From the NCBI RefSeq assembly GCF_023509475.1, contig NZ_JAKSDZ010000020.1, positions 1-60,451 of the forward strand: a stretch of 60,451 nt of DNA. Direction: 5' to 3'. This stretch comes from Aestuariirhabdus haliotis (GTDB lineage: Bacteria; Pseudomonadota; Gammaproteobacteria; Pseudomonadales; Aestuariirhabdaceae). A program made the translations under genes and the position numbers. How positions within the stretch are numbered: position 1 is the first letter of the stretch; the number at the start of each line of letters is the position of its first letter. Under the pieces are notes generated by a model, which made no database searches, was not told the DNA's origin, and saw only the letters and a program-made list of their open reading frames with translations. Below, piece after piece: positions 50,085 to 60,173 of the stretch.

Positions 50085-52811
50085 ATGAATACCGGGATCG
50101 ACGAACAACTGTTTATCAATGAGCTGTTTAACAAAGGCCAGTTTCGAGCCGAACTGGTACTTTCACCCACCCCAATCCCCGCCTATAAACGCTGTATAAA
50201 GCAGGCTCAGGAAACACTGGATAAATGGTATCGCGAAGGCCGGGATATTCGCATGCTCGTGAACGCGCGCGCCTGGCTGGTCGATCAGGTTTTGTCACTG
50301 GCCTGGAACCACCTTGACTGGGGGGAAAAAGGAGACATCTCCCTGGTGGCGGTTGGCGGCTATGGCCGAGGTGAACTCCATCCCCACTCCGATATCGATC
50401 TGCTGATCCTGCTACGCAAGGACAACCATGGCCGCTACCGGGAAAATATCGAGCGTTTCCTGACTCTGTTATGGGATATCAACCTGGAAGTCGGACAGAG
50501 CGTGCGGTCGATCAAGGAATGCACCGCCGAGGCGAGCAAAGACCTGACCATTATCACCAACCTGATAGAGTCACGCACCCTCGCCGGACCTGAGTTGCTG
50601 CGGGAAGAGATGCTGAAGAAGGTCAGCAGCAACAAGATGTGGCCCAGCAAACTATTCCTTAAAGAGAAATTTGAGGAGCAGCGCGCCCGCCATAGAAAAT
50701 TTAATGATACCGAGTACAACCTCGAACCCAACGTTAAGAACTCCCCGGGGGGCTTACGTGATACTCAAATGATCATGTGGGTAACCCGACGGCATTACGG
50801 CGCGCAAAGCGCCCATGATCTGGTGCGGCTGAATTTCCTTACCGAATCCGAATATCAAATTCTGGCTGAGGGCCAAGCCTTCTTATGGCGAGTTCGCTGG
50901 GGGCTGCACATGCTCACAGGGCGAGAAGAAGACCGACTTCTGTTCGACCACCAGAAGCATCTGGCCGAGCTGTTTGGCCACCAGGATTCAAGCAACAGCC
51001 TGGCCGTCGAGCAATTTATGCAGCGCTACTATCAGGTCGTGCTAGGGCTGGCAGAACTCAACGATCTACTGTTGCAGCACCTCGATGAAGTTATCCTCTC
51101 GGTCGATGATGACGATAAGGTCATCACCCTGAATGATCGTTTCCAGGTACGAAAAAACTACATCGAAGTCGTCAATGATGATGTTTTCGTCAAAGCCCCC
51201 TTCGCCCTGATCGAGATTTTTGTGCTTATGACACAAAACCCTTTTATTCTGGGTGTCAGGGCATCCACCATTCGACTCATTCGCGAGCATCGCCATCTAA
51301 TCAATGATGAGTATCGCGACGACATTCGCAATACCACGTTATTTATTGAGCTTATGCGGGCCCCTTACGGCTTAACGGTTAACCTGAGACGAATGCTGCG
51401 CTGGGGCGTACTGGGACTTTATCTTCCAGAATTTGGCAAAATCACCGGGCAGATGCAGCACGACCTTTTCCACACCTATACCGTCGATGCTCACACTCTG
51501 TTGCTGGTGAAATTTTTGCGTTCGTTTAGTTACGAAGAAAACGCCGAACGCTTCCCCATTGCTTCCAAGGTGATGAAAAAACTGCCCAAACCCGAGTTGA
51601 TCTACATTGCTGCCCTTTATCATGACATTGCCAAGGGACGAGGTGGCGATCATTCCGAACTGGGTGCCGTCGACGCGCGGGAATTCTGTCAACGTCACCA
51701 CCTGAGCAAATGGGATGCCTCGCTGGTTGCCTGGCTGGTACAAATGCATTTGGTGATGTCCACCACCGCCCAACGGCAGGATCTGTCGGATCCCGATGTT
51801 ATTAATGATTTCGCCAAACTGATGGGCGACCAGGTACGTCTCGACTACCTCTATGCGCTCACCGTAGCGGATATCAACGCCACCAATGCAACGCTCTGGA
51901 ACAGCTGGCGCGCCTCCTTGCTGCGCCGTCTGTATAGCGAAACCAAACGCGCTTTACGGCGCGGTCTGGAAAACCCCTTTGATGCCCAGCAAGCCATCGA
52001 GGACACCCAGACCCAAGCCCGCAAGGAACTGCTGGACGAGCTGCAGGCCTCTGAAATCGATCAGGTGTGGAATACCCTGGGGGACGAATACTTCCTGCGT
52101 CATTCCGTGCGCGATGTGGTTTGGCACACCCAGAACATCGCTCGCCACACGAATGACAAGCCACTGGTACTGGTCCGGGAAACCACTGATCGAGCCTTTG
52201 AAGGCGGCACCAAAATTTTTATCTACACTCCCGACAGCGATGAGTTATTTGCGGCCAGTACGGCGGTTATTGATCAGCTGAACCTGGATATCCAGGATGC
52301 ACGCATCATCACCTCCGATGCCGGTTACAGCTTCGATACCTTTATCGTCCTCGAGCTGGACGGATCCCCTATTGGTGATAACCCGGTGCGCATCAAGGAA
52401 ATTGAAAGCACCCTGTCCGATGCCCTGCTGCACACGGAAGACTACGCTCTGGTCATTCGTCGTCGCACCCCTCGCCAACTCAAACACTTCAGTTATCCGG
52501 CTGAGATTACCCTCAGCAATGACCCACAACTCCAGCGAACCATTTTGGAAGTCGTCGCACCCGACCGACCCGGCTTGCTGGCGCTTATTGGACAGGTCTT
52601 TATGGATCTCGATCTCTCTATCCATAATGCAAAAATAGCCACACTGGGAGAACGCGTAGAGGACATCTTTACCATCAGTGACGCTCAGCAACGCGCTATC
52701 GAAGACCCTCAACAATGCCAACAAATCTGCGATACTCTGCGCGACGCCCTGGATGCCCATACCCAGGAAAATGTCTCAAAGAACCGTACTCTAACCAGCA
52801 CCTCCCACTGA
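50085..52811 (+). CDS. glnD: Bifunctional [protein-PII] uridylyltransferase/uridylyl-removing enzyme
   Basis: A 908-residue nitrogen sensor that uridylylates or deuridylylates PII according to glutamine. The nucleotidyltransferase motif [20 protein letters not shown] lies near residue 90. An HD hydrolase domain has [16 protein letters not shown] near residue 515. Two C-terminal ACT domains (about 715-790 and 820-895, the second with [17 protein letters not shown]) bind glutamine. It lies between map and dapC, as in Pseudomonas. Confidence 0.97.
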   Translation: MNTGIDEQLFINELFNKGQFRAELVLSPTPIPAYKRCIKQAQETLDKWYREGRDIRMLVNARAWLVDQVLSLAWNHLDWGEKGDISLVAVGGYGRGELHPHSDIDLLILLRKDNHGRYRENIERFLTLLWDINLEVGQSVRSIKECTAEASKDLTIITNLIESRTLAGPELLREEMLKKVSSNKMWPSKLFLKEKFEEQRARHRKFNDTEYNLEPNVKNSPGGLRDTQMIMWVTRRHYGAQSAHDLVRLNFLTESEYQILAEGQAFLWRVRWGLHMLTGREEDRLLFDHQKHLAELFGHQDSSNSLAVEQFMQRYYQVVLGLAELNDLLLQHLDEVILSVDDDDKVITLNDRFQVRKNYIEVVNDDVFVKAPFALIEIFVLMTQNPFILGVRASTIRLIREHRHLINDEYRDDIRNTTLFIELMRAPYGLTVNLRRMLRWGVLGLYLPEFGKITGQMQHDLFHTYTVDAHTLLLVKFLRSFSYEENAERFPIASKVMKKLPKPELIYIAALYHDIAKGRGGDHSELGAVDAREFCQRHHLSKWDASLVAWLVQMHLVMSTTAQRQDLSDPDVINDFAKLMGDQVRLDYLYALTVADINATNATLWNSWRASLLRRLYSETKRALRRGLENPFDAQQAIEDTQTQARKELLDELQASEIDQVWNTLGDEYFLRHSVRDVVWHTQNIARHTNDKPLVLVRETTDRAFEGGTKIFIYTPDSDELFAASTAVIDQLNLDIQDARIITSDAGYSFDTFIVLELDGSPIGDNPVRIKEIESTLSDALLHTEDYALVIRRRTPRQLKHFSYPAEITLSNDPQLQRTILEVVAPDRPGLLALIGQVFMDLDLSIHNAKIATLGERVEDIFTISDAQQRAIEDPQQCQQICDTLRDALDAHTQENVSKNRTLTSTSH

Positions 52812-52820
52812 ACCGATAAC

Positions 52821-54026
52821 ATGAACCCCGACCTGAAACAGTTACACCCTTACCCGTTTGAAAAACTGGGGCGGCTCAAGCAAGACTGTCAGCCACCAGC
52901 CGACAAAGCCCACATAGCACTGTCCATCGGTGAACCCAAACACGCCGCTCCCGATTTCGTCACCAGCTACCTGGCCGGCAACCTGGAAGGAGTCAGCAAC
53001 TATCCGACCACCAAAGGCACTCGTGAACTCCGGAAAACGATTGCCAACTGGTTACAACAACGCTTTCAGCTCAACAATGCACCCGATGCCGAGCGTGAAG
53101 TATTACCGGTGAATGGAACTCGTGAAGCTCTGTTCGCTTTTACCCAGGCCGTGATCGACCGAACCCAACAACGCCCACTGGTATTAATGCCTTCACCCTT
53201 TTACCAAATTTACGAAGGCGCCAGCTTTCTCGCCGGAGCACAATGCCAGTATCTGCCTTGCGATGAAGGCAATGGCTTTTTGCCCGATTACGATGCCGTT
53301 AGCGAGCAGCAGTGGCAAGATTGTCAGTTACTATTTCTCTGTTCTCCAGGCAATCCGACCGGTGCCGTAACTCCCTTGCCGACCCTGATCAAATTGATTG
53401 AGCTGGCCGATCGCTATGATTTTATCATTGCCTCCGATGAGTGCTATTCAGAGATTTACCCAAACGAAGAGCAGCGCCCCATTGGATTATTGCAAGCTTG
53501 TGCTCATATCAATCGCGACGATTACCAGCGCTGCGCGGTTTTTCACAGCCTGTCGAAACGTTCCAACCTGCCCGGGTTGCGCTCAGGCTTTGTCGCAGGA
53601 GATGGCGATATTCTGGCCCCGTTTCTGCTCTATCGCACTTACCATGGTTGCGCGATGCCCCTGCAGCACCAGCACGCCAGCATTCTGGCATGGCAAGACG
53701 AAGACCATGTAGCGGCCAACCGAAAACTCTATCAACAAAAGTTTACTGAAGTCTGCGGCATTCTCAGTGCCCTGTGCGAGGTACAGCGCCCCGATGCGGG
53801 TTTTTACCTGTGGCTGAAAGTTCCCGCACCATTCACGGACGAAACCTTTGCCCGCGAGCTCTTCCACCAGCAACATATCACCGTTCTACCTGGTAGCTAT
53901 CTGGCGCGGGAAATCAATGGCAAGAACCCCGGCGCCAACCGAGTTCGTATGGCACTGGTTGCTTCTATGGAAGAGTGTCGCGAGGCGGCTTATAGAATCC
54001 AAACGTTTTTACAGGAAACACTGTGA
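52821..54026 (+). CDS. dapC: Succinyldiaminopimelate transaminase
   Basis: A 401-residue class I/II PLP aminotransferase. FLCSPGNPTGAV, ASDECYSEIY and FHSLSKRSNLPGLRSGFVAG (catalytic lysine) are diagnostic of the fold. The context, next to dapD and after glnD, identifies DapC, which makes N-succinyl-L,L-diaminopimelate on the succinylase branch to lysine and peptidoglycan. It starts nine bases after glnD. Confidence 0.94.
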   Translation: MNPDLKQLHPYPFEKLGRLKQDCQPPADKAHIALSIGEPKHAAPDFVTSYLAGNLEGVSNYPTTKGTRELRKTIANWLQQRFQLNNAPDAEREVLPVNGTREALFAFTQAVIDRTQQRPLVLMPSPFYQIYEGASFLAGAQCQYLPCDEGNGFLPDYDAVSEQQWQDCQLLFLCSPGNPTGAVTPLPTLIKLIELADRYDFIIASDECYSEIYPNEEQRPIGLLQACAHINRDDYQRCAVFHSLSKRSNLPGLRSGFVAGDGDILAPFLLYRTYHGCAMPLQHQHASILAWQDEDHVAANRKLYQQKFTEVCGILSALCEVQRPDAGFYLWLKVPAPFTDETFARELFHQQHITVLPGSYLAREINGKNPGANRVRMALVASMEECREAAYRIQTFLQETL

Positions 54027-54027
54027 G

Positions 54028-54381
54028 ATGATCACCCTATATGGCATTAAAAATTGCGATACCGTAAAGAAAGCTCGCAAATGGCTTGAGCAGCAGGGTA
54101 TCGAATACCATTTTCACGATTACAAGACCGAGGGTGTGCCGGCCGCAGAGTTTGCCTCCCACCTCAAGGTTCTAGGCTGGGAATCACTGATTAACCGCCG
54201 GGGAACCACCTGGCGAAAGCTACCCGATTCGGTCAAGGAATCGACCACTGAAGACAACGCACTGGCACTTATGTGTGAGCACAGCTCCATCATTAAACGC
54301 CCCTTGCTGCACGATGGCGACCGTCGGTTGCTGGGTTTCAAGGACCATGACTACGCCTCTTTTTTTAGCAATCAGAAATAA
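54028..54381 (+). CDS. ArsC/Spx-family protein (YffB-like)
   Basis: A 117-residue thioredoxin-fold protein of the ArsC/Spx family. ITLYGIKNCDTVKKARKWLE places the single active-site-like cysteine at residue 10. SLINRRGTTWRKLP and IIKRPLLHDGDRRLLGF are family motifs. YffB-type proteins are encoded beside dapC/dapD in many gammaproteobacteria; their biochemical role is unsettled (glutathione-dependent reductase has been suggested). It begins one base after the dapC stop, so it is translationally coupled. Confidence 0.92.
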   Translation: MITLYGIKNCDTVKKARKWLEQQGIEYHFHDYKTEGVPAAEFASHLKVLGWESLINRRGTTWRKLPDSVKESTTEDNALALMCEHSSIIKRPLLHDGDRRLLGFKDHDYASFFSNQK

Positions 54382-54392
54382 CAGGACTTACC

Positions 54393-55430
54393 ATGAGCAA
54401 TCCATTTTTCAGTTTAGCCATCGGCATTGGCAGCAAAAATAACAAAGGTGAGTGGCTAGAAGTTTACTACCCAAACCCTTTATTTGATCCCAGCCCGGAC
54501 CTGGTAAGCCAGCTCGGTGACGCGGTAGGTTATACCGGTGGAAACCAGGCGATTGAGTTAAATCAGCAGCAGATTAACGATCTGCGTGATGCCATCGCCG
54601 ACACCAGCTTTCATGAGCAAGCCGAGATCATGAATACTCTGGTGCAAAGTTCCCAGCCAGTCGTCGCTACTTTTCTGGCAACCGACAGTGCTCCAGCCAG
54701 TACTCCCGAAGCCTACCTCAAACTACACCTGATCTCTCACCGCTACGTGAAGCCCCACGGCACCGATCTGAGCGGAATTTTCCCACTACTGCCAAACGTT
54801 GCCTGGACCAATCAGGGCGCGGTGGACCTGGAAGAATTGCCACAGAGACAACTGCAAGCACGTGCCAATGGCGAACTGCTTGAGGTCTCCTCCGTCGACA
54901 AGTTTCCCAAAATGACCAACTACGTTGTACCCAATGGCGTTCGCATCGCTCATACCGCCAGGGTTCGCCTTGGCGCCTACATCGGGGAAGGCACCACCAT
55001 CATGCACGAGGGCTTCGTCAACTTTAATGCCGGTACCGAAGGCACCAGCATGATCGAAGGCCGCATCTCGGCGGGAGTGATCGTCGGTAAGGGCTCAGAT
55101 CTCGGCGGGGGCTGCTCAACCATGGGCACATTGTCCGGTGGAAATGACGTGGTCATTTCAGTAGGTGAAGGCTGCTTGCTGGGCGCCAACGCTGGCCTGG
55201 GTATTCCTCTGGGCGATCGTTGCACGGTAGAAGCCGGTCTCTATGTGACCGGTGGTTCCAAGGTAAACCTGCTGGACGATAAAGGACAGGTTGTGGAAAC
55301 GGTAAAAGCCGCCTCCCTGGCTGGTAAATCTGACCTGCTGTTCCGTCGCAATTCCCTCAGCGGCGCTCTGGAATGCAAAACCAACCGCTCCGCCATTGAA
55401 CTGAACGAAGAGCTTCACGCACACAACTAG
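54393..55430 (+). CDS. dapD: Tetrahydrodipicolinate N-succinyltransferase
   Basis: A 345-residue, Pseudomonas-type long DapD, succinylating tetrahydrodipicolinate with succinyl-CoA. The left-handed beta-helix repeats run from about residue 190 (RVRLGAYIGEGTTIMHEGFV) through VGKGSDLGGGCSTMGTLSGG to GANAGLGIPLGDRCTVEAGL. It follows the ArsC-like gene by 11 bases; map-glnD-dapC-arsC-like-dapD all read rightward. Confidence 0.96.
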   Translation: MSNPFFSLAIGIGSKNNKGEWLEVYYPNPLFDPSPDLVSQLGDAVGYTGGNQAIELNQQQINDLRDAIADTSFHEQAEIMNTLVQSSQPVVATFLATDSAPASTPEAYLKLHLISHRYVKPHGTDLSGIFPLLPNVAWTNQGAVDLEELPQRQLQARANGELLEVSSVDKFPKMTNYVVPNGVRIAHTARVRLGAYIGEGTTIMHEGFVNFNAGTEGTSMIEGRISAGVIVGKGSDLGGGCSTMGTLSGGNDVVISVGEGCLLGANAGLGIPLGDRCTVEAGLYVTGGSKVNLLDDKGQVVETVKAASLAGKSDLLFRRNSLSGALECKTNRSAIELNEELHAHN

Positions 55431-55441
55431 TCAGCTATCCC

Positions 55442-55478
55442 GCACTGGCACAGGGCGTTGACAAACCTGTGTCAGTGC
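55442..55478. terminator. Hairpin between convergent dapD and glycosyltransferase genes
   Basis: A 13-bp stem GCACTGGCACAGG / CCTGTGTCAGTGC with one G-T wobble and an 11-base loop, covering the glycosyltransferase stop codon (55472). The U-tract is poor on both strands. It probably limits convergent transcription. Confidence 0.55.
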
Positions 55479-56893
55479 GACTTTGCTCTTCGAGCAAATT
55501 CCATCCACCGTTTGCTAAAACGATACAAGCGATATGGCACACTGGCTTCCAGTTTCTGCCCTTGCCATTGATAAGCGGACAGTGACGCTTCCAATTTATA
55601 AATATCGGCTTCCAACGCTGCTACTCTTACGAGTTGTGACAGCTGCGCCTGTAAGCTGACAAGCTCCGCATCCGATACCGTTGTTGAATGCTCTGCAGAC
55701 TGATCGACAAGATTTCGGTACAACTCAACGTATTCTCGAGCCGCTCCATCCCAACTATTAAAACGGTTTATTCGTTGCTGAGCCGCCTGCCCCATTCGCT
55801 CACGTAAAGACCTGTCCTGCACAAGTCTTTCAACATAACCTGCCAGAGCATCAACCGCTTTACGGTCAGCAATAAAACCCGAGATCTGATCTTCAATCAG
55901 CTCGGTCACTCCCCCACTGTCTGTGGCCACAATCGCACAACCCGATGCCATCGCCTCCATCAAAGAGAGTGAAAAACCTTCGCAGACCGATGTCAGCAGA
56001 TAGAGATCAAATTGCCGGTATAAGGACGCGGCATTACTCACCGAGCCGATGAAATGAACCTTATTATTGAGCCCCCGATCAGCCATACACTGACACAACT
56101 CATCATAATACAGTTGATTATTCACCGGCCCCGCAACGACAAAATGAACCTGTGGATAGCGATGGCATACCTGGGCTGCCACTGCCAGAAAAGTTCGATG
56201 ATCCTTCACCGGATCAATTCGGCTGACATTACCAATAATGATTGCGTTATCTGGTAAATCCAACAGCGAACTCAACTCGAAATATTGTGCCAACTGGCAA
56301 GCTTGCTGTTCAAGATGCTGTAGATTGATTCGGTTATAAATGACTTTCTGGATACGTCGACTACCCGCCGCAATCAGCGTGTCGGAGACACTCTGTGACA
56401 CCGAGACGTAGGCATCCCCCATAAGGTCCAGCAACTCAATACGCTGGGCCACAACAGCGGTCATCTTACGAAAAAGGCAACATTCGGCGCCCAGTCCAAA
56501 CAGATTATGCTCACTCCATACATGAGGAACGCCAGCAATTCTCGCAGCAACTGCAGCGTCCCAATGAATAAATGTGTGGGTATTTACCAAATCGATGCCA
56601 TGCCGGCCAATATAATCGGCCAGGCGTTTGGCACGCAGCTGCAAGCCGTCAGCATAATGATGAATATTGATGGGATGGGGGCCAGTAAAGACTTGAACGG
56701 GCTCAACCAATGTTTGAATACCAGCCGCCTTCAGCTGCCTTTCTAAGGGTCCCTCTTCAGGCAGCACTAGATGCACAGAGATATCTCGTTCACGCATACG
56801 GGGCAATAGCGCAAGCAAAACCTGACAAACACCGTTATCGAGTTCGGCGCACTGCACAGATATCAATACAGCTAAGGGGGAGGTGCTGCCCAT
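55472..56893 (-). CDS. GT4-family glycosyltransferase
   Basis: A 473-residue glycosyltransferase with a GT-B fold. The N-terminal domain has VLISVQCAELDNGVCQVLLA; the C-terminal GT4 domain has GNVSRIDPVKDHRTFLAVAA, and SVCEGFSLSLMEAMASGCAI holds the conserved E-x7-E donor-site motif. A C-terminal extension (residues 395-473) is coiled-coil and basic. It probably adds a hexose to an envelope glycan or lipid; the acceptor cannot be told. The frame extends to a TTG at 56962, but the ATG at 56893 gives a family-like start. It is isolated between dapD and nrdG, away from any polysaccharide cluster. Confidence 0.85.
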   Translation of the reverse strand: MGSTSPLAVLISVQCAELDNGVCQVLLALLPRMRERDISVHLVLPEEGPLERQLKAAGIQTLVEPVQVFTGPHPINIHHYADGLQLRAKRLADYIGRHGIDLVNTHTFIHWDAAVAARIAGVPHVWSEHNLFGLGAECCLFRKMTAVVAQRIELLDLMGDAYVSVSQSVSDTLIAAGSRRIQKVIYNRINLQHLEQQACQLAQYFELSSLLDLPDNAIIIGNVSRIDPVKDHRTFLAVAAQVCHRYPQVHFVVAGPVNNQLYYDELCQCMADRGLNNKVHFIGSVSNAASLYRQFDLYLLTSVCEGFSLSLMEAMASGCAIVATDSGGVTELIEDQISGFIADRKAVDALAGYVERLVQDRSLRERMGQAAQQRINRFNSWDGAAREYVELYRNLVDQSAEHSTTVSDAELVSLQAQLSQLVRVAALEADIYKLEASLSAYQWQGQKLEASVPYRLYRFSKRWMEFARRAKSH

Positions 56894-57046
56894 GGTTCTT
56901 TGTTCCGGATACCCGAGCTGTACCTCTAATCCAGCAGCGGGGTTGCACGGCGATTTCAACAATAGGTATAAATAGCCTAGCAGAAGGCGCCAAGCTATCT
57001 GAAATTGACTGGCAAGCCGAGCACCTGTAAATCACTGAAAGCCAGC

Positions 57047-57784
57047 TTAGCGAAAACGAAAGTGATCAAACTGCTGTTTCAAGCGATCCAATAACGGTGA
57101 TAGATCATCGGGATCGATCCAGGATTCGGCCAAATCGAGGTTTAAGCAATGCTCATCCCGGCAATCCTGTAGCGCAAAACGGGTAACACCTGCCGCAGCA
57201 AGACGCTGCCCCAATTCAAGTACCTTTGTCGGGGACAATAGACTCCAGTGCACCGTCGTTCTGACCTCATGGGCAACACCACTATCCAGCAGTAACTGTA
57301 AGCTCCGCCAACTCTTTTCACCACTGGTGTCGATGGTAGTGATTGACGAACAATCATCCGGTAAGGCTTTGATATCCAGACCCACCCAGTCCAGTTTTGG
57401 CAACAGCTGGGCAAATCGTTCAGGAATACTACCCGCAGTATGCAACGCCACTTTAAAACCGAGCGTTCTTACGCTGTCGATCGCCGCTTCCAGATTCTGC
57501 TGCACCAACGGCTCGCCGCCACTGAAGACAACGGCGTCCAGTAAATTTTGCCGCTGCTTAAGAAACGCGTAAATTGTTTCCCAACGCACGATTTCATTGG
57601 CTTGATCTGCTTCAACCGGTATCAAATGCGGATTGTGACAATAATGACAGCGCCAGTTACAACCCTGGCAAAACAACACTGCACTGAGTTGACCAGGAAA
57701 ATCTACACTGCTCATAGGAACCATTCCCCCGACCCTGAGAGGGATCGGAGGAATGGTGCTAGCAATAAGACCCTGGTCAATCAC
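57047..57784 (-). CDS. nrdG: Anaerobic ribonucleotide reductase activating protein NrdG
   Basis: A 245-residue radical-SAM activase that generates the glycyl radical on class III ribonucleotide reductase. The [4Fe-4S] ligands are C42, C46 and C49 in CNWRCHYC. FSGGEPLVQQ follows, binding SAM. It is of the longer type annotated as anaerobic RNR activating protein in Pseudomonas. It starts at a GTG that overlaps the TGA of the 52-residue glycyl-radical gene (GTGA), so the activase and its substrate peptide are translationally coupled. Confidence 0.93.
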   Translation of the reverse strand: MIDQGLIASTIPPIPLRVGGMVPMSSVDFPGQLSAVLFCQGCNWRCHYCHNPHLIPVEADQANEIVRWETIYAFLKQRQNLLDAVVFSGGEPLVQQNLEAAIDSVRTLGFKVALHTAGSIPERFAQLLPKLDWVGLDIKALPDDCSSITTIDTSGEKSWRSLQLLLDSGVAHEVRTTVHWSLLSPTKVLELGQRLAAAGVTRFALQDCRDEHCLNLDLAESWIDPDDLSPLLDRLKQQFDHFRFR

Positions 57785-57939
57785 TGTTGGCGTTCTACAA
57801 AGGGAGTACGCTCAGCGTGCTCAGATTGTTTACCAGGATTAAACGCAGACACCGGACGGTGATAACCCATAACCCGAGTCCAGACTTCGCAGCGTTGACG
57901 TTCGTTCTCTTCCAGCTTCACCCTGACTTCATTACTCAT
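57781..57939 (-). CDS. Separate glycyl-radical peptide of anaerobic ribonucleotide reductase
   Basis: A 52-residue protein: a short charged start (MSNEVRVKLEENERQR), then CEVWTRVMGYHRPVSAFNPG, then KQSEHAERTPF. This is the C-terminal glycyl-radical segment normally fused to NrdD (R-V-x-G-Y-x-R-P-V, with radical glycine at G25). Here it is its own gene, with AAGGA eight bases before the ATG, 52 bases after the nrdD stop and in another frame. NrdD itself ends just after its CPTC motif and lacks this segment. The two must act together, much as YfiD/GrcA supplies a glycyl domain to damaged pyruvate formate-lyase. Confidence 0.88.
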   Translation of the reverse strand: MSNEVRVKLEENERQRCEVWTRVMGYHRPVSAFNPGKQSEHAERTPFVERQQ

Positions 57940-57991
57940 ACTTATGTTCCTTTTTGTGCATTAATAGTTAACAGTCACAGCAAACCTGTCT

Positions 57992-60037
57992 TTACACAGC
58001 TTCTTTATGTGATTGCTGTTTTTTAACCTTCTCGGCCAGACGCTCCTGATCGCAGGTTGGACAAAATTCATGCTCACCCTTGAGGTAACCGTGGGTGGGG
58101 CAAATCGAGAAAGTTGGGGTAATAGTGATATAGGGCAAACGGAAGTTTTCCAGCGACCGCCGAACCAGTTTTTTACAAGCCTCCGTGGAGGAAAGCCGCT
58201 CATTCATGTACAGGTGCAGCACCGTTCCGCCGGTATACTTACATTGCAGCTCATCCTGCATCGCGAGCGCCTCGAAGGGATCATCGGTGTGCCCTACCGG
58301 CAACTGGGAAGAGTTCGTATAGTAAGGTTTGTCATCCGTGCCGGCCTGAATAATGCCAGCAAAACGCTTGCGATCTTCCTTGGCCAATCGATACGTGGTG
58401 CCTTCTGCAGGAGTGGCTTCAAGGTTGTACAGGTGACCCGTTTCTTCCTGAAACAGCTGCATGCGTTCGCGTATGTGATCGAGTAGGTCGACCGCTAACT
58501 GGTGCCCGGCAGCGCTGGTGATATCCAGCTGGTCCGAGGTAAAGTTCCGCACCATTTCATTAATACCGTTTACGCCAATGGTGGAGAAATGATTTCGTAA
58601 GGTGCCCAGATAACGTTTTGTGTAAGGGAACAGGCCTGCATCGATGTAGTTTTGAATCACCTTGCGCTTGATCTCAAGGCTGTTTCGCGCCAGATTCATC
58701 AGCTCATCAACTCTGGCGAACAGGGCTTCTCGATTGCCTTTAAAGAGATATCCGAGACGGGCACAGTTGATGGTTACAACCCCCAGTGATCCGGTTTGTT
58801 CGGCAGAACCAAAAAGCCCGTTACCGCGCTTGAGCAGTTCGCGTAAATCCAACTGCAAACGACAACACATAGAACGCACCATGTTAGGCGTCAGATCAGA
58901 GTTGAGAAAATTCTGGAAATAGGGCAAGCCATATTTCGCAGTCATATCGAATAACAGGTCGGAATTTTCACTCTCCCAATCGAAGTCCGGAGTCACGTTA
59001 TAGGTGGGAATGGGGAACGTGAACACCCGCCCCATGGCGTCGCCGGCCATCATTACCTCGATATAGGCGCGGTTGATCATCGCCATTTCCGGCGCCAGAT
59101 CACCGTACGCAAATGGCATCTCTTCCCCTGCGATAACCGGTATCTGCTCGCGCAGATCTTCGGGACAAACCCAATCCAGAGTGATATTAGTAAAGGGTGT
59201 TTGGGTACCCCAACGCGAGGGAACATTCAGGTTATAGATAAACTCCTGGATGCATTGTTTAACATCGGAGTAACGCATCTGGTCGCGACGCACGAAAGGC
59301 GCCAGATAGGTATCAAACGAGCTAAAGGCCTGTGCGCCCGCCCATTCGTTTTGCAGCGTACCGAGGAAATTGACCATTTGACCAATAGCACTGGACAGGT
59401 GCTTGGGTGGCGCTGCTTCTATTTTACCGGGCACCCCATTGAACCCTTCATGCAGCAATGTACGTAAAGACCAACCCGCGCAATACCCCGCCAACATATC
59501 AAGGTCATGGATATGAAGATCAGCCTGACGATGAGCATCACCGATCTCCGGAGGGTAGACATGATTCAACCAGTAATTAGCAACCACCTTTCCGGACACA
59601 TTCAGGATCATGCCACCCAGGGAATATCCCTGATTGGCATTGGCCTTCACTCGCCAATCCAGCTGATCAAGATATTCATCCATAGAGGATTCAACATCCA
59701 GCCAGGTCTTGCGGTCACTGCGAATCTTTTTATGGGTTTCGCGATACAGAATATAAGCCTTGGCGGTCTTGAAGAATTCAGACATCGCCAGTACCTGCTC
59801 AACAGCATCCTGTACCTGCTCTACACTGGGAACTTCCCGGGTGTAGCGAAAACTCACAACCTTGAGCACTTTGCGAGTCAGCTCGACCGCTTGCTCTGCC
59901 CCATATTCTTTACTGGCATCTCCCGCCAACTCTATCGCTCTACATATCTTTTCAGCATCAAACACCGATTCCTGGCCATCGCGCTTTTTAATGGTCAGAG
60001 GTAAAGGTTCACTGATTCGGATCGGATCCTTAATCAT
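57992..60037 (-). CDS. nrdD: Anaerobic ribonucleoside-triphosphate reductase NrdD, lacking its glycyl-radical tail
   Basis: A 681-residue class III ribonucleotide reductase large chain. An ATP-cone occupies residues 10-100 (IKKRDGQESVFDAEKICRAI), and the ten-stranded barrel follows with TPFTNITLDWVCPEDLREQI, MCCRLQLDLRELLKRGNGLF and GSLGVVTINCARLGYLF. The C-terminal metal site has CPTHGY (C646) and CPTC (659-662), then a short tail ending SHKEAV. The glycyl-radical loop that normally follows is encoded by the next gene at 57781. It makes deoxyribonucleotides without oxygen. Two FNR-type boxes lie upstream. Confidence 0.94.
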   Translation of the reverse strand: MIKDPIRISEPLPLTIKKRDGQESVFDAEKICRAIELAGDASKEYGAEQAVELTRKVLKVVSFRYTREVPSVEQVQDAVEQVLAMSEFFKTAKAYILYRETHKKIRSDRKTWLDVESSMDEYLDQLDWRVKANANQGYSLGGMILNVSGKVVANYWLNHVYPPEIGDAHRQADLHIHDLDMLAGYCAGWSLRTLLHEGFNGVPGKIEAAPPKHLSSAIGQMVNFLGTLQNEWAGAQAFSSFDTYLAPFVRRDQMRYSDVKQCIQEFIYNLNVPSRWGTQTPFTNITLDWVCPEDLREQIPVIAGEEMPFAYGDLAPEMAMINRAYIEVMMAGDAMGRVFTFPIPTYNVTPDFDWESENSDLLFDMTAKYGLPYFQNFLNSDLTPNMVRSMCCRLQLDLRELLKRGNGLFGSAEQTGSLGVVTINCARLGYLFKGNREALFARVDELMNLARNSLEIKRKVIQNYIDAGLFPYTKRYLGTLRNHFSTIGVNGINEMVRNFTSDQLDITSAAGHQLAVDLLDHIRERMQLFQEETGHLYNLEATPAEGTTYRLAKEDRKRFAGIIQAGTDDKPYYTNSSQLPVGHTDDPFEALAMQDELQCKYTGGTVLHLYMNERLSSTEACKKLVRRSLENFRLPYITITPTFSICPTHGYLKGEHEFCPTCDQERLAEKVKKQQSHKEAV

Positions 60038-60107
60038 CGTTTTCCCGCTTGCATTGAGAGGTTTTCTATCGAGTATCTAAAAAGCCACAAACATATATTT
60101 AGTGCTT

Positions 60108-60121
60108 TTGATATATATCAA
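60108..60121. promoter_or_regulatory. FNR/ANR box upstream of nrdD
   Basis: TTGATATATATCAA, a perfect match to TTGAT-N4-ATCAA, 70 bases before the nrdD ATG. I infer oxygen-responsive activation of the nrdD operon by an FNR/ANR-type regulator. Confidence 0.9.
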
Positions 60122-60173
60122 CCACTACATATTGTGGTTTAAACAAATTTACTCAATAGCGGAGAGCACTTTA

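Noticed and set aside
57940-57991. Frameshift or sequencing error splitting nrdD
   Set aside because: The downstream peptide has its own well-spaced AAGGA and ATG, a charged N-terminal extension not belonging to NrdD, and a GTGA coupling to nrdG; it behaves as a separate gene. Only independent reads would settle it fully.
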